From the NCBI GenBank assembly GCA_003446665.1, contig DMCT01000120.1:1-14273 (forward strand): a DNA stretch of 14,273 nt, in the 5' to 3' direction. Positions 7,801 through 14,273 of the stretch are shown here, one piece after another; positions within the stretch are counted from its first letter, which is position 1, and each line of letters begins with the position of its first letter. The notes under the pieces are model-generated. The model was not told the origin of the DNA. It was given only the letters and a program-made list of their open reading frames with translations, and made no database searches. Position numbers and translations under genes: made by a program. Source of the stretch: Synergistaceae bacterium (GTDB taxonomy: Bacteria > Synergistota > Synergistia > Synergistales > Thermovirgaceae).

Positions 7801-10800
7801 CTCCGTGCCTCCGCCTGGATGGTGTAGCTACCCGCTTCCTCCGCAAGGAAACTGAATTCCGTAGAATCTGCGGCTTTCGCACCCTGTCGGCCCGACTTGC
7901 CTTCCAGGTTCCAGGCGATGAAGGCGCCTTCGGGAAGGGTCGTATCTGTTTCGGCTTTTACCGTGACCTCCTGCCCGACCTTGGGGGTGTCGGGGGTGAA
8001 GGTGAAGAAAAGCTCCGGTCCGGTGACTTCTATGGTGATGGATTCCGATTCGCCGATGGTATCGCCCTTGCCGTCTATGGCGACGACCCAGACGTCGACC
8101 GTTCCGGGCTCGGCGAAAACGGCGGAGGTGGACCCTGTTTTCGTTTCGTAAGGGGCGAAGGCCACTTCAGGGTGGGGCTGGAACTGGAAGAGGACACTCC
8201 CTTCTGACTTTTCCCCTTCCAGGGATGCTTCAAAGGCCACGGGGCTTCCCGCCGGGACGGGGCCCGAGGCGGGGGAGAGGCGCTTGAGTACAACGCCCGA
8301 ATCCTTTTTCTCTTCAGGTGATTCCGGGTCGTAGGCTCCCGTCGTCCGTTTCGGGTCGGGGACGATCCGGATGCTCGCCAGGATGGCCTCGAGTTCGGCG
8401 AGACCTTTTTCGACATACTTCCGGAGTTCTTCTTCCGTGTACTCTGCGACAGAGCCGCTGTACTTTATGAATCCCTCGAAATCAAGGCCGACCTGCCCTT
8501 TTACCGCCAGCCCGTCCACGACAGCGCGCGCCTCGTATGCGCCGACGGATATGCGCAGGTCCGAGACGGTAAGACTGGTTGCCACATACCCCTTGTAGTC
8601 ATCCACGGTGACGGGTTTGACGTCGCGGTGGGAGTTGTTCTGTCGCACCTGTTCTCCTGCCGCCTCCAGCGTCCCGTTCGGCCAGGGGGTGATATCGAGG
8701 ATGAATTCCCCTTTGACCGTCAGGGGTTCACCGTCAGCTGTTTTTCGCTTCATTACGATTCCCATTTCGGTGGGGCCGCCTTCCCAGGATGACGGCGCCG
8801 TGACGGAGCACCCCATGGGGGCGACTTCGATGCCCCTGAATCCCGAGGCAAGGGAGGCCGTGGGTGTTCCCTTCTGGTTGGCTTTCAGTTTTTCGTAGAC
8901 GAAGACGCCGATATTGCCGGGATTTCCGCGGAATTCGGGTCTCGGCAAAAACTGGATCTGAGCCTCCGGGACGGGTGTCCTGTCCCGGTCTGCGTCAGGC
9001 CCGAGAATCACCATGGGCCGTATGCCCCTGGATGCGTCGGCCCCCCAATGGTAGGATGGTGCCGCTTTCTCGGTTAGGTCAGGGGGGATGACAGCCTTGA
9101 CATTGACGATATCGCCTTCCATGACCCTGGCCGGGGCGGAGATCTCGATCTTCCCCCATGTTTTTGTATCGTTGGTTTCCTCTCCGACAACGGCGTCTTG
9201 CGCTTCCTTTTCCTCGACGGCGGTCCCCGTTTCTTCGGCGGATTCCTCCGCGGCGTCGGGTTCGTCTTCTTCCTCGTCTTCAGAAGGCCATTGAGGCTCC
9301 GTGACCTCGATGGGTCCCGTCTCTGCGGAGGCGGTGTTTTTGCCGTCGGTGGCGACAACCTTGTAGCGGACGGTCTGTCCCGAAAGGCCCCGCATGGAGG
9401 CGGCCATCTTCGGCCCCGTGGCAATGGGGTTGGTGCTCCAGAAACGCCCCCGCCACTCGTGCCATTGGTAGGTGAGATTGCGGTCGGGGTCGGCCACTTC
9501 AAGCCTGAGGTTCTCGGCATCTGTCACCCTGTCCGGCCAGGGAACCAGACGTACCGTTACGGGAGTTTCCGCCACGAAGGACACTTTCCGGGTGACCTGT
9601 CCTTCGTAGAGGATGCGGTCTTCCTCTACCTGTTGGACATAGAGACCGAGGGTGACCTTTTTCCCCTCGTAGGCCGAAGGGTCGAGGATGATCCTGTCGT
9701 CGTTGCCCAGGACATTTCCGTTCAGGCTCCACTGATACCGGTAATCCTTGCCGGCGGTCCTGCCGAGGACAACGGCCCTGAATGCCGCCGGTTTCGTTGC
9801 ATCGAACTCCGTCCCCTCGGGATCGATCAGAACACGAAGATTGTCTCCTGCGAGGTCCTCGGCGACGGTGACGGTCATCGACGCCTCCGCCACATACCCT
9901 GTAGCGGTCCGTCCCTTGACGGAGATCTCGACGGTCCGGCCGTCGTATCCCCTGGCGTCGAATTGGAAGGTGTTTTCCGCCGAGGCGCCGGAGTTGACCC
10001 CGTTTACCTCCCAGAAGTAGCGTTCGAAGCTTTCACCGTTGAGTCCGAATGCTGTGGTGACGGCTGTTACGGGAAGGATTTCCCCGGGCGAGACCTCGCG
10101 CACCGGCGCACGAAGTTTGAGTACTGGTCTGGGACACTCGTCGGTTGCAATGACGGTCACTTTTTTCTTGTGCCAGACCCAGTCGCTTTGGGGTTCCTGA
10201 AGCTGTGCGAAAAGAACGAGCGTATAGGTCCCGGGCTCTGCGGGCACCCACTCCATACGTGAGGCTTTGCGGTTTTTGAGGGTTTCCGACGGGGCCTCGG
10301 GTTCGAAGCGCCAGTCGTATTTCACCCATCGTGCCTCGCGGTCCAGCTGTGCCGAGAAGGTGTTCTTTTCCCCCTGGCAGACCCGGTCTGGTCCGAGAAT
10401 GCGCACGTCCAGGGGGACCACGTCGGTTCTGAGGGAGTCCAGGTAGTCCTTGTAGGTCTTCATGTGTTTTTTCCGTTCTTCGCTTCCCGACGGTGCCCGG
10501 ACGGCCTTGATGCGGGCCTCCACGGCGGGCTGCTTTTTGGCGTGGGTTGCGCCGGACTTCCCGAGAATTTCCTCAACGGCGGCGGTGGCATCTTTCACGG
10601 CCTGGCGGACGGTTTCGAGATCTTTTCGCGCTTCCTCGAGGGTCTTTTTGATCGAGGCCGGATGACAGGCCGCCCTGTGCGGCCTCAGGGAGACTACGTT
10701 CCATTCTTCGCGGATCCGCGTGATTCCGGCATTGACCTGTTTCAGTTGTTCGTAGTCGGAAATGACATCCTCGATGAGGCGGCGGTCCGTCGCCTCATCG

Positions 10801-13391
10801 CCCGTCAGTTCCACCAGGGGACCAGTGCAGGAGAGTTCCTTCTCTATTTCCTTTATCCTCCGGAGGCCTTCACCTTCCGAGAAGGTCTTGCGCTTTTCCA
10901 GCTCCTCGATGACGCCTGCGAAAAACCTCCGCGTCGTGCGCCAGACGGCATCGGAGTATTCCTGCCAGAGTTTTTCTCCGTAACGGCTCAGGTTGAGATA
11001 CTTGCGGGGCCATACGGGGATGCCGCTCTGGCCGTCCGAGATGGCGGGGTTTACCAGGAGCTCGTGATAGAGAACGATGGACGGGTCGTTTTTGACCTGT
11101 GGGACAAGAATGTTGGAGATATCCGGACAGAGTTCGGGCAGGTTGAAGGCCTCATCCCTGGTGACGGTGACGGTGCCCTTCCCGGGGCAGTCGTAGGAAA
11201 TGTTTTTGACCTTCCAGGAATCGCCGGATTTTTCGAAAGTCGTTCCCTCGTAAAGGGCGTTCACCATTTCCTCGTAGCGCCACTGTTCCCACTCTCCCAC
11301 GCCCCATTCGGCGGCGGCGATGCTCATGCCATAGATCCCTTCCGGTACGGCGGTGACGGGAAAGAGCAGGTAAACTACACCGATGGCCGCCCTGGCATAG
11401 TTTTCCATGACCACTGCCTCGACGAGGTCGCCTCCGGGGACGTGATTTCTGAAGAGTTCCGTGGAGAGGTTGCTGAAGGATTCGCTCCAGTCTTTTGCTT
11501 TCATGACGGCGTCAAGGTAGGCTTTTCCCTCCTGATAGAGATTGAAAGCCTTGAAGGGCATGGAGTTTCCGATGACTCCAAGAACGGAGGAATTCAGGCG
11601 TTCGTTGATCTGGCCGATGGGGATGGGGAGGGAAAGCCTGGTATCACCGTCAGCGCTGGTCCATGAGAGCTCCAGATCAAGGGCCCGGATTTTGTCCACC
11701 GTGGCCTTGTCGAGGACGTCCATGATGTCATTAAAGGCGTCGATCTGGTCATTGACGGCATCATAGTATTGCCCCGTCTTCTCCCATATGAGAGCCAGCA
11801 TCATTTCCGACATGTTGGGGTTGTCGGCGGCCTTTTCCAGGAGTTCCGCCAGTCGTCTCTGCTCCGCGATGGGGATATGGATGGCTCGCTTCTTGAAATG
11901 TTTCGCCAGGTCTACCATGGTTTCGTAGGCTTTGGGCGGGTAGTCCACTCCCTGCCTGCGGTAGGCGTCGTAGGTTTCTTCAAGAACATCCAGGAGCTTT
12001 TTCCTTTCGGCATCTTTTTCGGAGGGGGTCTTGGCGTCGTTGATGACCTTGAGACGGGCGTCGATGCCCTCTCCGATGTTATGCCGGATGAGCGCCGCCG
12101 ACCGTTCGGCCAGGGCGTTGAGGGATCTTTCGAGGGCGCCGGCGTTTCCTGCATTGCCCAACATATCGCGGCTGGACTCAAGAATGGCCTTGAGCTTCGC
12201 CCTGGCTGTCATGTTTTTATCCTGCTTGATGTCGGTGACGCGTTTCGCCCAGGAGGTGAGGCTGGCGTCCCCGGGAGAAGTAGGGAAGCCCTTGAGCATG
12301 GCCTGGTGGTCTGCGGCGCTTCGGTTGACGAATTTGGCGATCTTGACAAGACGTTCATGAGGAGCAAGGTTGCTTCTGATGGCATCGACGGTAAGGTGGC
12401 GGAGGAATTCAAGGCTCACGGCCGGTTCCATCTCGTGAGAGGGCTTCGGGACGTCTTCATCCATGAGTCGTGCAAGCTGGTCCGGGGCTCCTCGTTTCAT
12501 TTCCACGTTGTTTTTCAGATTGGCGAAGATGAAAAGGCGCTCCATGGGATCGGTGACGGGACGGTAGGAGACCTCTCCGTTTTTTATGACCACTTCCTGG
12601 AGTTTTCCCCGGTTCAACGCATCCATTTCCGCCCAGTCGGCACCGGGCTGGGTGATGTAGACATCGAGGCTCGCCCGGCGGTGTGCCGTGGCATGTGCAT
12701 CGAGCTCGGCCATGTTCATCCTGAAGTCGCCCCTGATTTCCTCGTTGTAGTAGTTTCTGAGCTCTACGGCGTTTTCGACCATGGATGTGATGGCGGTGAT
12801 ATCGATGTCACCCTCGAAGCGGAGATCGTTCCAGCTTTCCGTGGGCCAGCTGCCTACGTCCATTTTTATGATGTAGGGAAAGTCGGGGTGTGTCTCGATG
12901 TACCTTTTTACGGCCCGGTCCCATGCGGCTTGCACGCCCTTGCGCCGTGTATCCATGAGGGTTCGTTCCGCCCGCCCCCAGTCTTTTTGCCAGGCGTCGA
13001 AGGCCTCAGGCATGGCCTCGGCTGCCGAGAGTCCCTCCGATTTTGCTATTTCATCGGCCTTTCCTCGAATATAGTCGGCCTTGAATCCGTAGAGGTCCTT
13101 GACGGAAATCCCGTCCTCCCCGAAACGGCGAAAAACCGCCATGGGGTCCCCTCCGCCTCCTGCAAGACCTTTCAATCTGGATTCGATGAGAAGCTGCCTG
13201 TCTGATGGAACCTGAGGCGGCGGCGAAATCCGGTTGATCTTGAGCCAGTAGTCTTTTTCATCTTCTGCGATGACAGAGGGCTGCGGGGGATCTTGCGCGC
13301 TCCACGCGGGGAATCCGGTTGGGAACATGAAGACAAGAAGACACAGGAGAAACACAATTGACCACGATGATTTCAGGGATTCCCGACGCAT
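4854..13391 (-). CDS. Giant exported multidomain protein (Ig/PKD-like, TPR-like, discoidin-like, PsbP/Mog1-like)
   Basis: 2845 uninterrupted residues. A signal peptide (1-32, cleavage after AWSA) shows export. Residues 35-990 are mainly helical and unassigned; within them, 171-250 match a nucleotidyltransferase signature and 668-698 are strongly hydrophobic. About ten Ig/PKD-like domains span 992-1524 and 1699-2265, recognised by YxW-type strands (YDWRF, YQWSL, YTFTWSKN) and PGTYTL or AGSYTI turns. They are broken by an acidic linker (1369-1408) and an unassigned beta domain (1525-1690). Four TPR-like repeats (2278-2520), a Lys/Pro/Gln linker, a discoidin/NPCBM-like domain (2561-2698) and a PsbP/Mog1-like domain (2711-2845, with Cys2794 and Cys2811 perhaps bonded) follow. 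No anchor motif is seen at either end. The start at 13391 has GAGGA about 10 bases upstream. An extracytoplasmic adhesion, scaffold or carbohydrate-binding role is plausible but inferred. I know no named family with this architecture. Confidence 0.93.
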   Translation of the reverse strand: MRRESLKSSWSIVFLLCLLVFMFPTGFPAWSAQDPPQPSVIAEDEKDYWLKINRISPPPQVPSDRQLLIESRLKGLAGGGGDPMAVFRRFGEDGISVKDLYGFKADYIRGKADEIAKSEGLSAAEAMPEAFDAWQKDWGRAERTLMDTRRKGVQAAWDRAVKRYIETHPDFPYIIKMDVGSWPTESWNDLRFEGDIDITAITSMVENAVELRNYYNEEIRGDFRMNMAELDAHATAHRRASLDVYITQPGADWAEMDALNRGKLQEVVIKNGEVSYRPVTDPMERLFIFANLKNNVEMKRGAPDQLARLMDEDVPKPSHEMEPAVSLEFLRHLTVDAIRSNLAPHERLVKIAKFVNRSAADHQAMLKGFPTSPGDASLTSWAKRVTDIKQDKNMTARAKLKAILESSRDMLGNAGNAGALERSLNALAERSAALIRHNIGEGIDARLKVINDAKTPSEKDAERKKLLDVLEETYDAYRRQGVDYPPKAYETMVDLAKHFKKRAIHIPIAEQRRLAELLEKAADNPNMSEMMLALIWEKTGQYYDAVNDQIDAFNDIMDVLDKATVDKIRALDLELSWTSADGDTRLSLPIPIGQINERLNSSVLGVIGNSMPFKAFNLYQEGKAYLDAVMKAKDWSESFSNLSTELFRNHVPGGDLVEAVVMENYARAAIGVVYLLFPVTAVPEGIYGMSIAAAEWGVGEWEQWRYEEMVNALYEGTTFEKSGDSWKVKNISYDCPGKGTVTVTRDEAFNLPELCPDISNILVPQVKNDPSIVLYHELLVNPAISDGQSGIPVWPRKYLNLSRYGEKLWQEYSDAVWRTTRRFFAGVIEELEKRKTFSEGEGLRRIKEIEKELSCTGPLVELTGDEATDRRLIEDVISDYEQLKQVNAGITRIREEWNVVSLRPHRAACHPASIKKTLEEARKDLETVRQAVKDATAAVEEILGKSGATHAKKQPAVEARIKAVRAPSGSEERKKHMKTYKDYLDSLRTDVVPLDVRILGPDRVCQGEKNTFSAQLDREARWVKYDWRFEPEAPSETLKNRKASRMEWVPAEPGTYTLVLFAQLQEPQSDWVWHKKKVTVIATDECPRPVLKLRAPVREVSPGEILPVTAVTTAFGLNGESFERYFWEVNGVNSGASAENTFQFDARGYDGRTVEISVKGRTATGYVAEASMTVTVAEDLAGDNLRVLIDPEGTEFDATKPAAFRAVVLGRTAGKDYRYQWSLNGNVLGNDDRIILDPSAYEGKKVTLGLYVQQVEEDRILYEGQVTRKVSFVAETPVTVRLVPWPDRVTDAENLRLEVADPDRNLTYQWHEWRGRFWSTNPIATGPKMAASMRGLSGQTVRYKVVATDGKNTASAETGPIEVTEPQWPSEDEEEDEPDAAEESAEETGTAVEEKEAQDAVVGEETNDTKTWGKIEISAPARVMEGDIVNVKAVIPPDLTEKAAPSYHWGADASRGIRPMVILGPDADRDRTPVPEAQIQFLPRPEFRGNPGNIGVFVYEKLKANQKGTPTASLASGFRGIEVAPMGCSVTAPSSWEGGPTEMGIVMKRKTADGEPLTVKGEFILDITPWPNGTLEAAGEQVRQNNSHRDVKPVTVDDYKGYVATSLTVSDLRISVGAYEARAVVDGLAVKGQVGLDFEGFIKYSGSVAEYTEEELRKYVEKGLAELEAILASIRIVPDPKRTTGAYDPESPEEKKDSGVVLKRLSPASGPVPAGSPVAFEASLEGEKSEGSVLFQFQPHPEVAFAPYETKTGSTSAVFAEPGTVDVWVVAIDGKGDTIGESESITIEVTGPELFFTFTPDTPKVGQEVTVKAETDTTLPEGAFIAWNLEGKSGRQGAKAADSTEFSFLAEEAGSYTIQAEARSPKGEPLAEGTATIDVAGYDLKVTVLGTAGPRPQEWVEGEGLKDVPEGSFMTDEQVRVKAEITDPAAPKELRWKWIPGEGTSMSSTGIGDEATLFRHEPGTAAATVEARNKEDLVLARGSASFPVLALPAELQDKPLEVSLKADNTVTVNGTAKLTAEATGGKPPYTFTWSKNVTAEGPEASFVAETPGEVKVSVTVKDSAKKKASATHNVTAGPFTVTLLNVPEKVLLGESFSPRVEYPLSPPASGVNRKPPPRFRWLVEPGAQMTRTMGEEVANHITATSPGDLSIWVEARNRHGDVLGTSQKHTVRVTAPEFSLKTPESIAENDEDVVEVLLPEGIDGSMLRYEWKSSSSATFPQGRESRSVTIGPRKDADSIEVAVRVTHRDSGTTLAELERAIPVTPSEDTGKADKTAEAEEIWTEAAELQQAEKYEDALDKYEEGLKIKDDKAVRDHVKKLEEFIEKKKAVEDRKNRAEAIWTEAAELQQSEKYEKALEKYKEGLAIQDDEGVREHVKKLEKYIEDLRKKQADEEKKASEKARAEKIWAEAAELQKAEKYREALGKYYEGLRIHDSQAIRDHIKKLEQFIREYEARQAEAKKEHEEADAKAEAERIWNEAAELQNAKKYEQALEKYKEGLKLHENAAVRDHVKKLEDYIAGLKKDEKAPAKEEGQKAQPTQAEATQEKPAPKTKAPASQDSPKGKVTASSQYKRNSKGDPFAGGFWTGAQNGRDWIQKDFDTLQQIHSFYIGRASTDITTEGFVLTVKFKNEADKWVPIVIYKGANINREKLSYGKTGLSRPPQTYELKHPQKAKAFRLEFEGHGWFDAGDIRINSTPVPVEKKKAPASLDGASHVSGWRQVTLGPVSFQVPPDWKTDERNNEDGQFFAAWKGDMNNPEIGVSVGLGDPDDVFGDFQKMKSKGKVESIKVGNRTCEQITTEQYGVTAMVINCGTVSGGQGMAIMVPFNNWNAAKGTIEKMLATFSF
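5298..5711 (-). other. Discoidin/NPCBM-like domain inside the giant protein
   Basis: Residues 2561-2698. The pattern starts KVTASSQY, then FWTGAQNGRDWIQKDF (the usual 'W...WIQVDF' motif), a central strand FVLTVKFKNEADKWVPI and a closing AFRLEFEGH. This is the F5/8 type C (galactose-binding-like) jelly roll, which commonly binds glycans or phospholipid. The ligand is unknown. Confidence 0.7.
5832..6560 (-). repeat. Four tandem TPR-like repeats within the giant gene
   Basis: Units at 6414-6560, 6237-6383, 6039-6185 and 5832-5978 encode about 49 conserved residues each, spaced 59, 66 and 69 residues apart. The shared core is IWxEAAELQ, then KYExALxKYxEGL, then VRDHVKKLE. The first two helices of each unit look like a TPR pair, with a third helix and a charged, probably coiled-coil spacer. 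The units are similar but not identical in DNA, so the duplications are not recent. Confidence 0.9.
12642..12881 (-). other. Candidate polymerase-beta-type nucleotidyltransferase signature
   Basis: Residues 171-250 of the giant protein. After a strand (PYIIKMDV) come Gly180-Ser181, 13 residues, then GDIDIT with Asp195 and Asp197, a helix, and SLDVYIT with Asp243. This matches the superfamily pattern hG[GS], 9-13 residues, Dh[DE]h, later h[DE]h, with all three acidic positions kept. It is a motif match only; the surrounding fold is not confirmed. Confidence 0.4.
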
Positions 13392-13453
13392 GGGGGCACC
13401 GTCCTCACGGTATTGAATTTTGGAGTATTCGATAATGCTTTAGCCTAATGTTA

Positions 13454-13482
13454 TTTTTATCGTTCTTTTTGGTTTCTGGCAA
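13454..13482 (-). promoter_or_regulatory. Candidate promoter of the giant gene
   Basis: On the minus strand TTGCCA (13477-13482) and TAAAAA (13454-13459) are separated by exactly 17 bases. The -35 matches five of six and the -10 four of six. The leader to the ATG at 13391 would be about 55 bases. It lies just beyond the terminator of the upstream gene, where a new promoter is needed. Confidence 0.4.
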
Positions 13483-13577
13483 CTTCGGTTTTTCCCTAGG
13501 TGTACAGGTTCGGTTTGGTGTCTGAGCGGCTCTTTCATATACTGTTTGGCTTGCCACAGGTACATCATGTCAGGATA

Positions 13578-13607
13578 TAAAAGGCGCGCCCTGCGACAGG
13601 CGCGCCT
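13578..13607 (-). terminator. Hairpin terminator after the substrate-binding protein gene
   Basis: AGGCGCGCC (13582-13590) pairs with GGCGCGCCT (13599-13607). An inner CTG/CAG can extend the stem with one bulged base. On the minus strand the hairpin runs straight into TTTTAT, as in a factor-independent terminator, 31 bases after the stop of the gene at 13638. A T-run also lies about 10 bases beyond on the plus strand, but no plus-strand gene ends here. Confidence 0.75.
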
Positions 13608-13637
13608 CGTAAAAGTATTTTTTTCAGGACCTATGGT

Positions 13638-14273
13638 TCAGATGAGTCCCTTTTCCTTGAGGTATTCCTCGGCGACCATTTCTTCGGGCAGACCCTGCAC
13701 GTCGACGCGGTAGTTGAGCTCCTGCATGATCTCGTCGGTCAAATCGGAGATGGGGGCCAGGACTTCTTCCAGGTCGGGGTGTTTGTCGAGGACGTCCTTG
13801 CGTATGCAAACGGCCAGGGAATACACGGGAAAGAATTGTTTGTCGTCCTCTAGGACATGGAGGTCGAACTTTTTGATCTTCCCGTCAGTGGCAAATACCA
13901 TGGTCACATCCACCTGGCCTCTTTCCATGGCTTCGAAGGTAAGTCCGGTGTCCATCGATCTTACCTGTTTCTTGTCTACCTTCATTCCATAGTGTTCGGC
14001 CATGGCGAAAAAGCCGTCGGCGCGCTCGTAGAATTCCTGGTTAATGCCGAAAACGACTTTCTTCGGGTTGCTGTTTACGTACTCAGCCAGGTCGCTGAGG
14101 GTGGTGCCTATGGTTTTCGTAGCGTCCTTCGTAATGGCCATTGCGTAGGTGTTGTTCACTTCAGAGGGTTTTAGCCAGACGATGCCGTTTTTCTCCAGGT
14201 CTTCTTCCTTGACTTTTTCGTAGAGCTCTTCGGGGTCGGTGAGTACCGAATCGTGTTTCAGGTAAAGCATCCA
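13638..14273 (-). CDS. Glycine betaine/choline-type ABC substrate-binding protein (OpuAC/OsmF family), N-terminus beyond window
   Basis: The C-terminal 212 residues are visible; the frame is still open at the right edge, where a Trp codon precedes the first visible Met, so that Met is probably internal. Family members are usually about 300 residues, so the signal peptide and first lobe strands are missing. The sequence shows GIVWLKPSEVNNTYAMAI, the usual 'WLEP...NNTYALA' lobe motif, then TTLSDLAEYV, GINQEFYERADGF, a second-lobe Asp/Thr ligand region (GQVDVTMVFATDGKI), and a typical ending (LTDEIMQELNYRVDV, then AEEYLKEKGLI). These periplasmic or lipid-anchored proteins deliver quaternary amines to an ABC permease for osmotic protection or nutrition. 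The exact ligand cannot be read without the aromatic cage residues upstream. It ends at the hairpin at 13578-13607 and is not co-transcribed with the giant gene. Confidence 0.92.
   Translation of the reverse strand, partial: WMLYLKHDSVLTDPEELYEKVKEEDLEKNGIVWLKPSEVNNTYAMAITKDATKTIGTTLSDLAEYVNSNPKKVVFGINQEFYERADGFFAMAEHYGMKVDKKQVRSMDTGLTFEAMERGQVDVTMVFATDGKIKKFDLHVLEDDKQFFPVYSLAVCIRKDVLDKHPDLEEVLAPISDLTDEIMQELNYRVDVQGLPEEMVAEEYLKEKGLI

Noticed and set aside
9198..10262. A 354-residue open frame on the plus strand
   Set aside because: Mirror of the Ig/PKD-like region of the giant protein; no start signal.
10464..11666. A 400-residue open frame on the plus strand
   Set aside because: Antisense to the giant gene and composed of low-likelihood sequence; the reverse frame has clear protein features.
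12642..12881. Reading the giant protein as a polymorphic toxin because of the nucleotidyltransferase motif
   Set aside because: Toxin domains of that class sit at the C-terminus with a small immunity gene downstream; here the motif is N-terminal and no such gene follows.
11769..13205. A 478-residue open frame on the plus strand
   Set aside because: It is antisense to the well-supported giant gene, has no ribosome site or recognisable domain, and results from GC-rich codon structure on the opposite strand.
13582..13607. Paired GGCGCGCC palindromes considered as a regulator binding site or recombination site
   Set aside because: Their place just after a stop codon and the following T-run fit a terminator hairpin better.

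Overview
This is a bacterial chromosomal segment with fairly GC-rich coding, strong Shine-Dalgarno sites, ATG starts plus one TTG start, and small tandem gene groups. It has no phage, IS, CRISPR, tRNA or rRNA signal. Long exported proteins without LPXTG or other wall-anchoring ends, and a TonB-like Pro/Lys linker, suggest a two-membrane (diderm) cell. My best guess is an anaerobe of the Synergistota or a similar lineage. That is an impression from gene content, not a demonstrated assignment.

Layout, left to right. (a) Positions 1-3096 are a leftward group. In transcription order it holds a four-helix membrane protein with a PH-like tail, a frameshifted remnant of a small secreted DUF4352-like protein, a medium-chain NAD(P)H dehydrogenase/quinone reductase, and a ferritin-like/VIT1-CCC1 membrane protein cut by the window edge. 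(b) Positions 3097-3271 are a divergent promoter region. (c) Positions 3272-4788 are a rightward two-gene unit: a small cytosolic PH-like protein, then an exported Sel1-repeat protein on a Pro/Lys stalk. (d) Positions 4800-4836 are a perfect 17-bp hairpin terminator shared with the convergent gene. (e) Positions 4854-13391 are one leftward 2845-residue exported protein filling 60% of the window. (f) Positions 13392-13637 are intergenic, with a promoter candidate for the giant gene and a terminator for the next one. (g) From 13638 to the right edge lies the C-terminal part of a glycine betaine/choline-type ABC substrate-binding protein.

The giant protein is the most unusual object here. It has a signal peptide, then about 960 residues of mostly helical sequence that I cannot assign. 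This is followed by about ten Ig/PKD-like beta domains broken by an acidic linker and one unassigned beta domain. Four TPR-like repeats of 59-69 residues come next, then a discoidin/NPCBM-like domain and a PsbP/Mog1-like C-terminal domain. Within the helical part, residues 171-250 match the polymerase-beta nucleotidyltransferase signature (hGS, 13 residues, DhDh, then a later hDh). That would be unexpected in an exported protein. The convergent Sel1 protein is also exported and built from helical repeats, so both may act in the envelope. No functional link between them is demonstrated.
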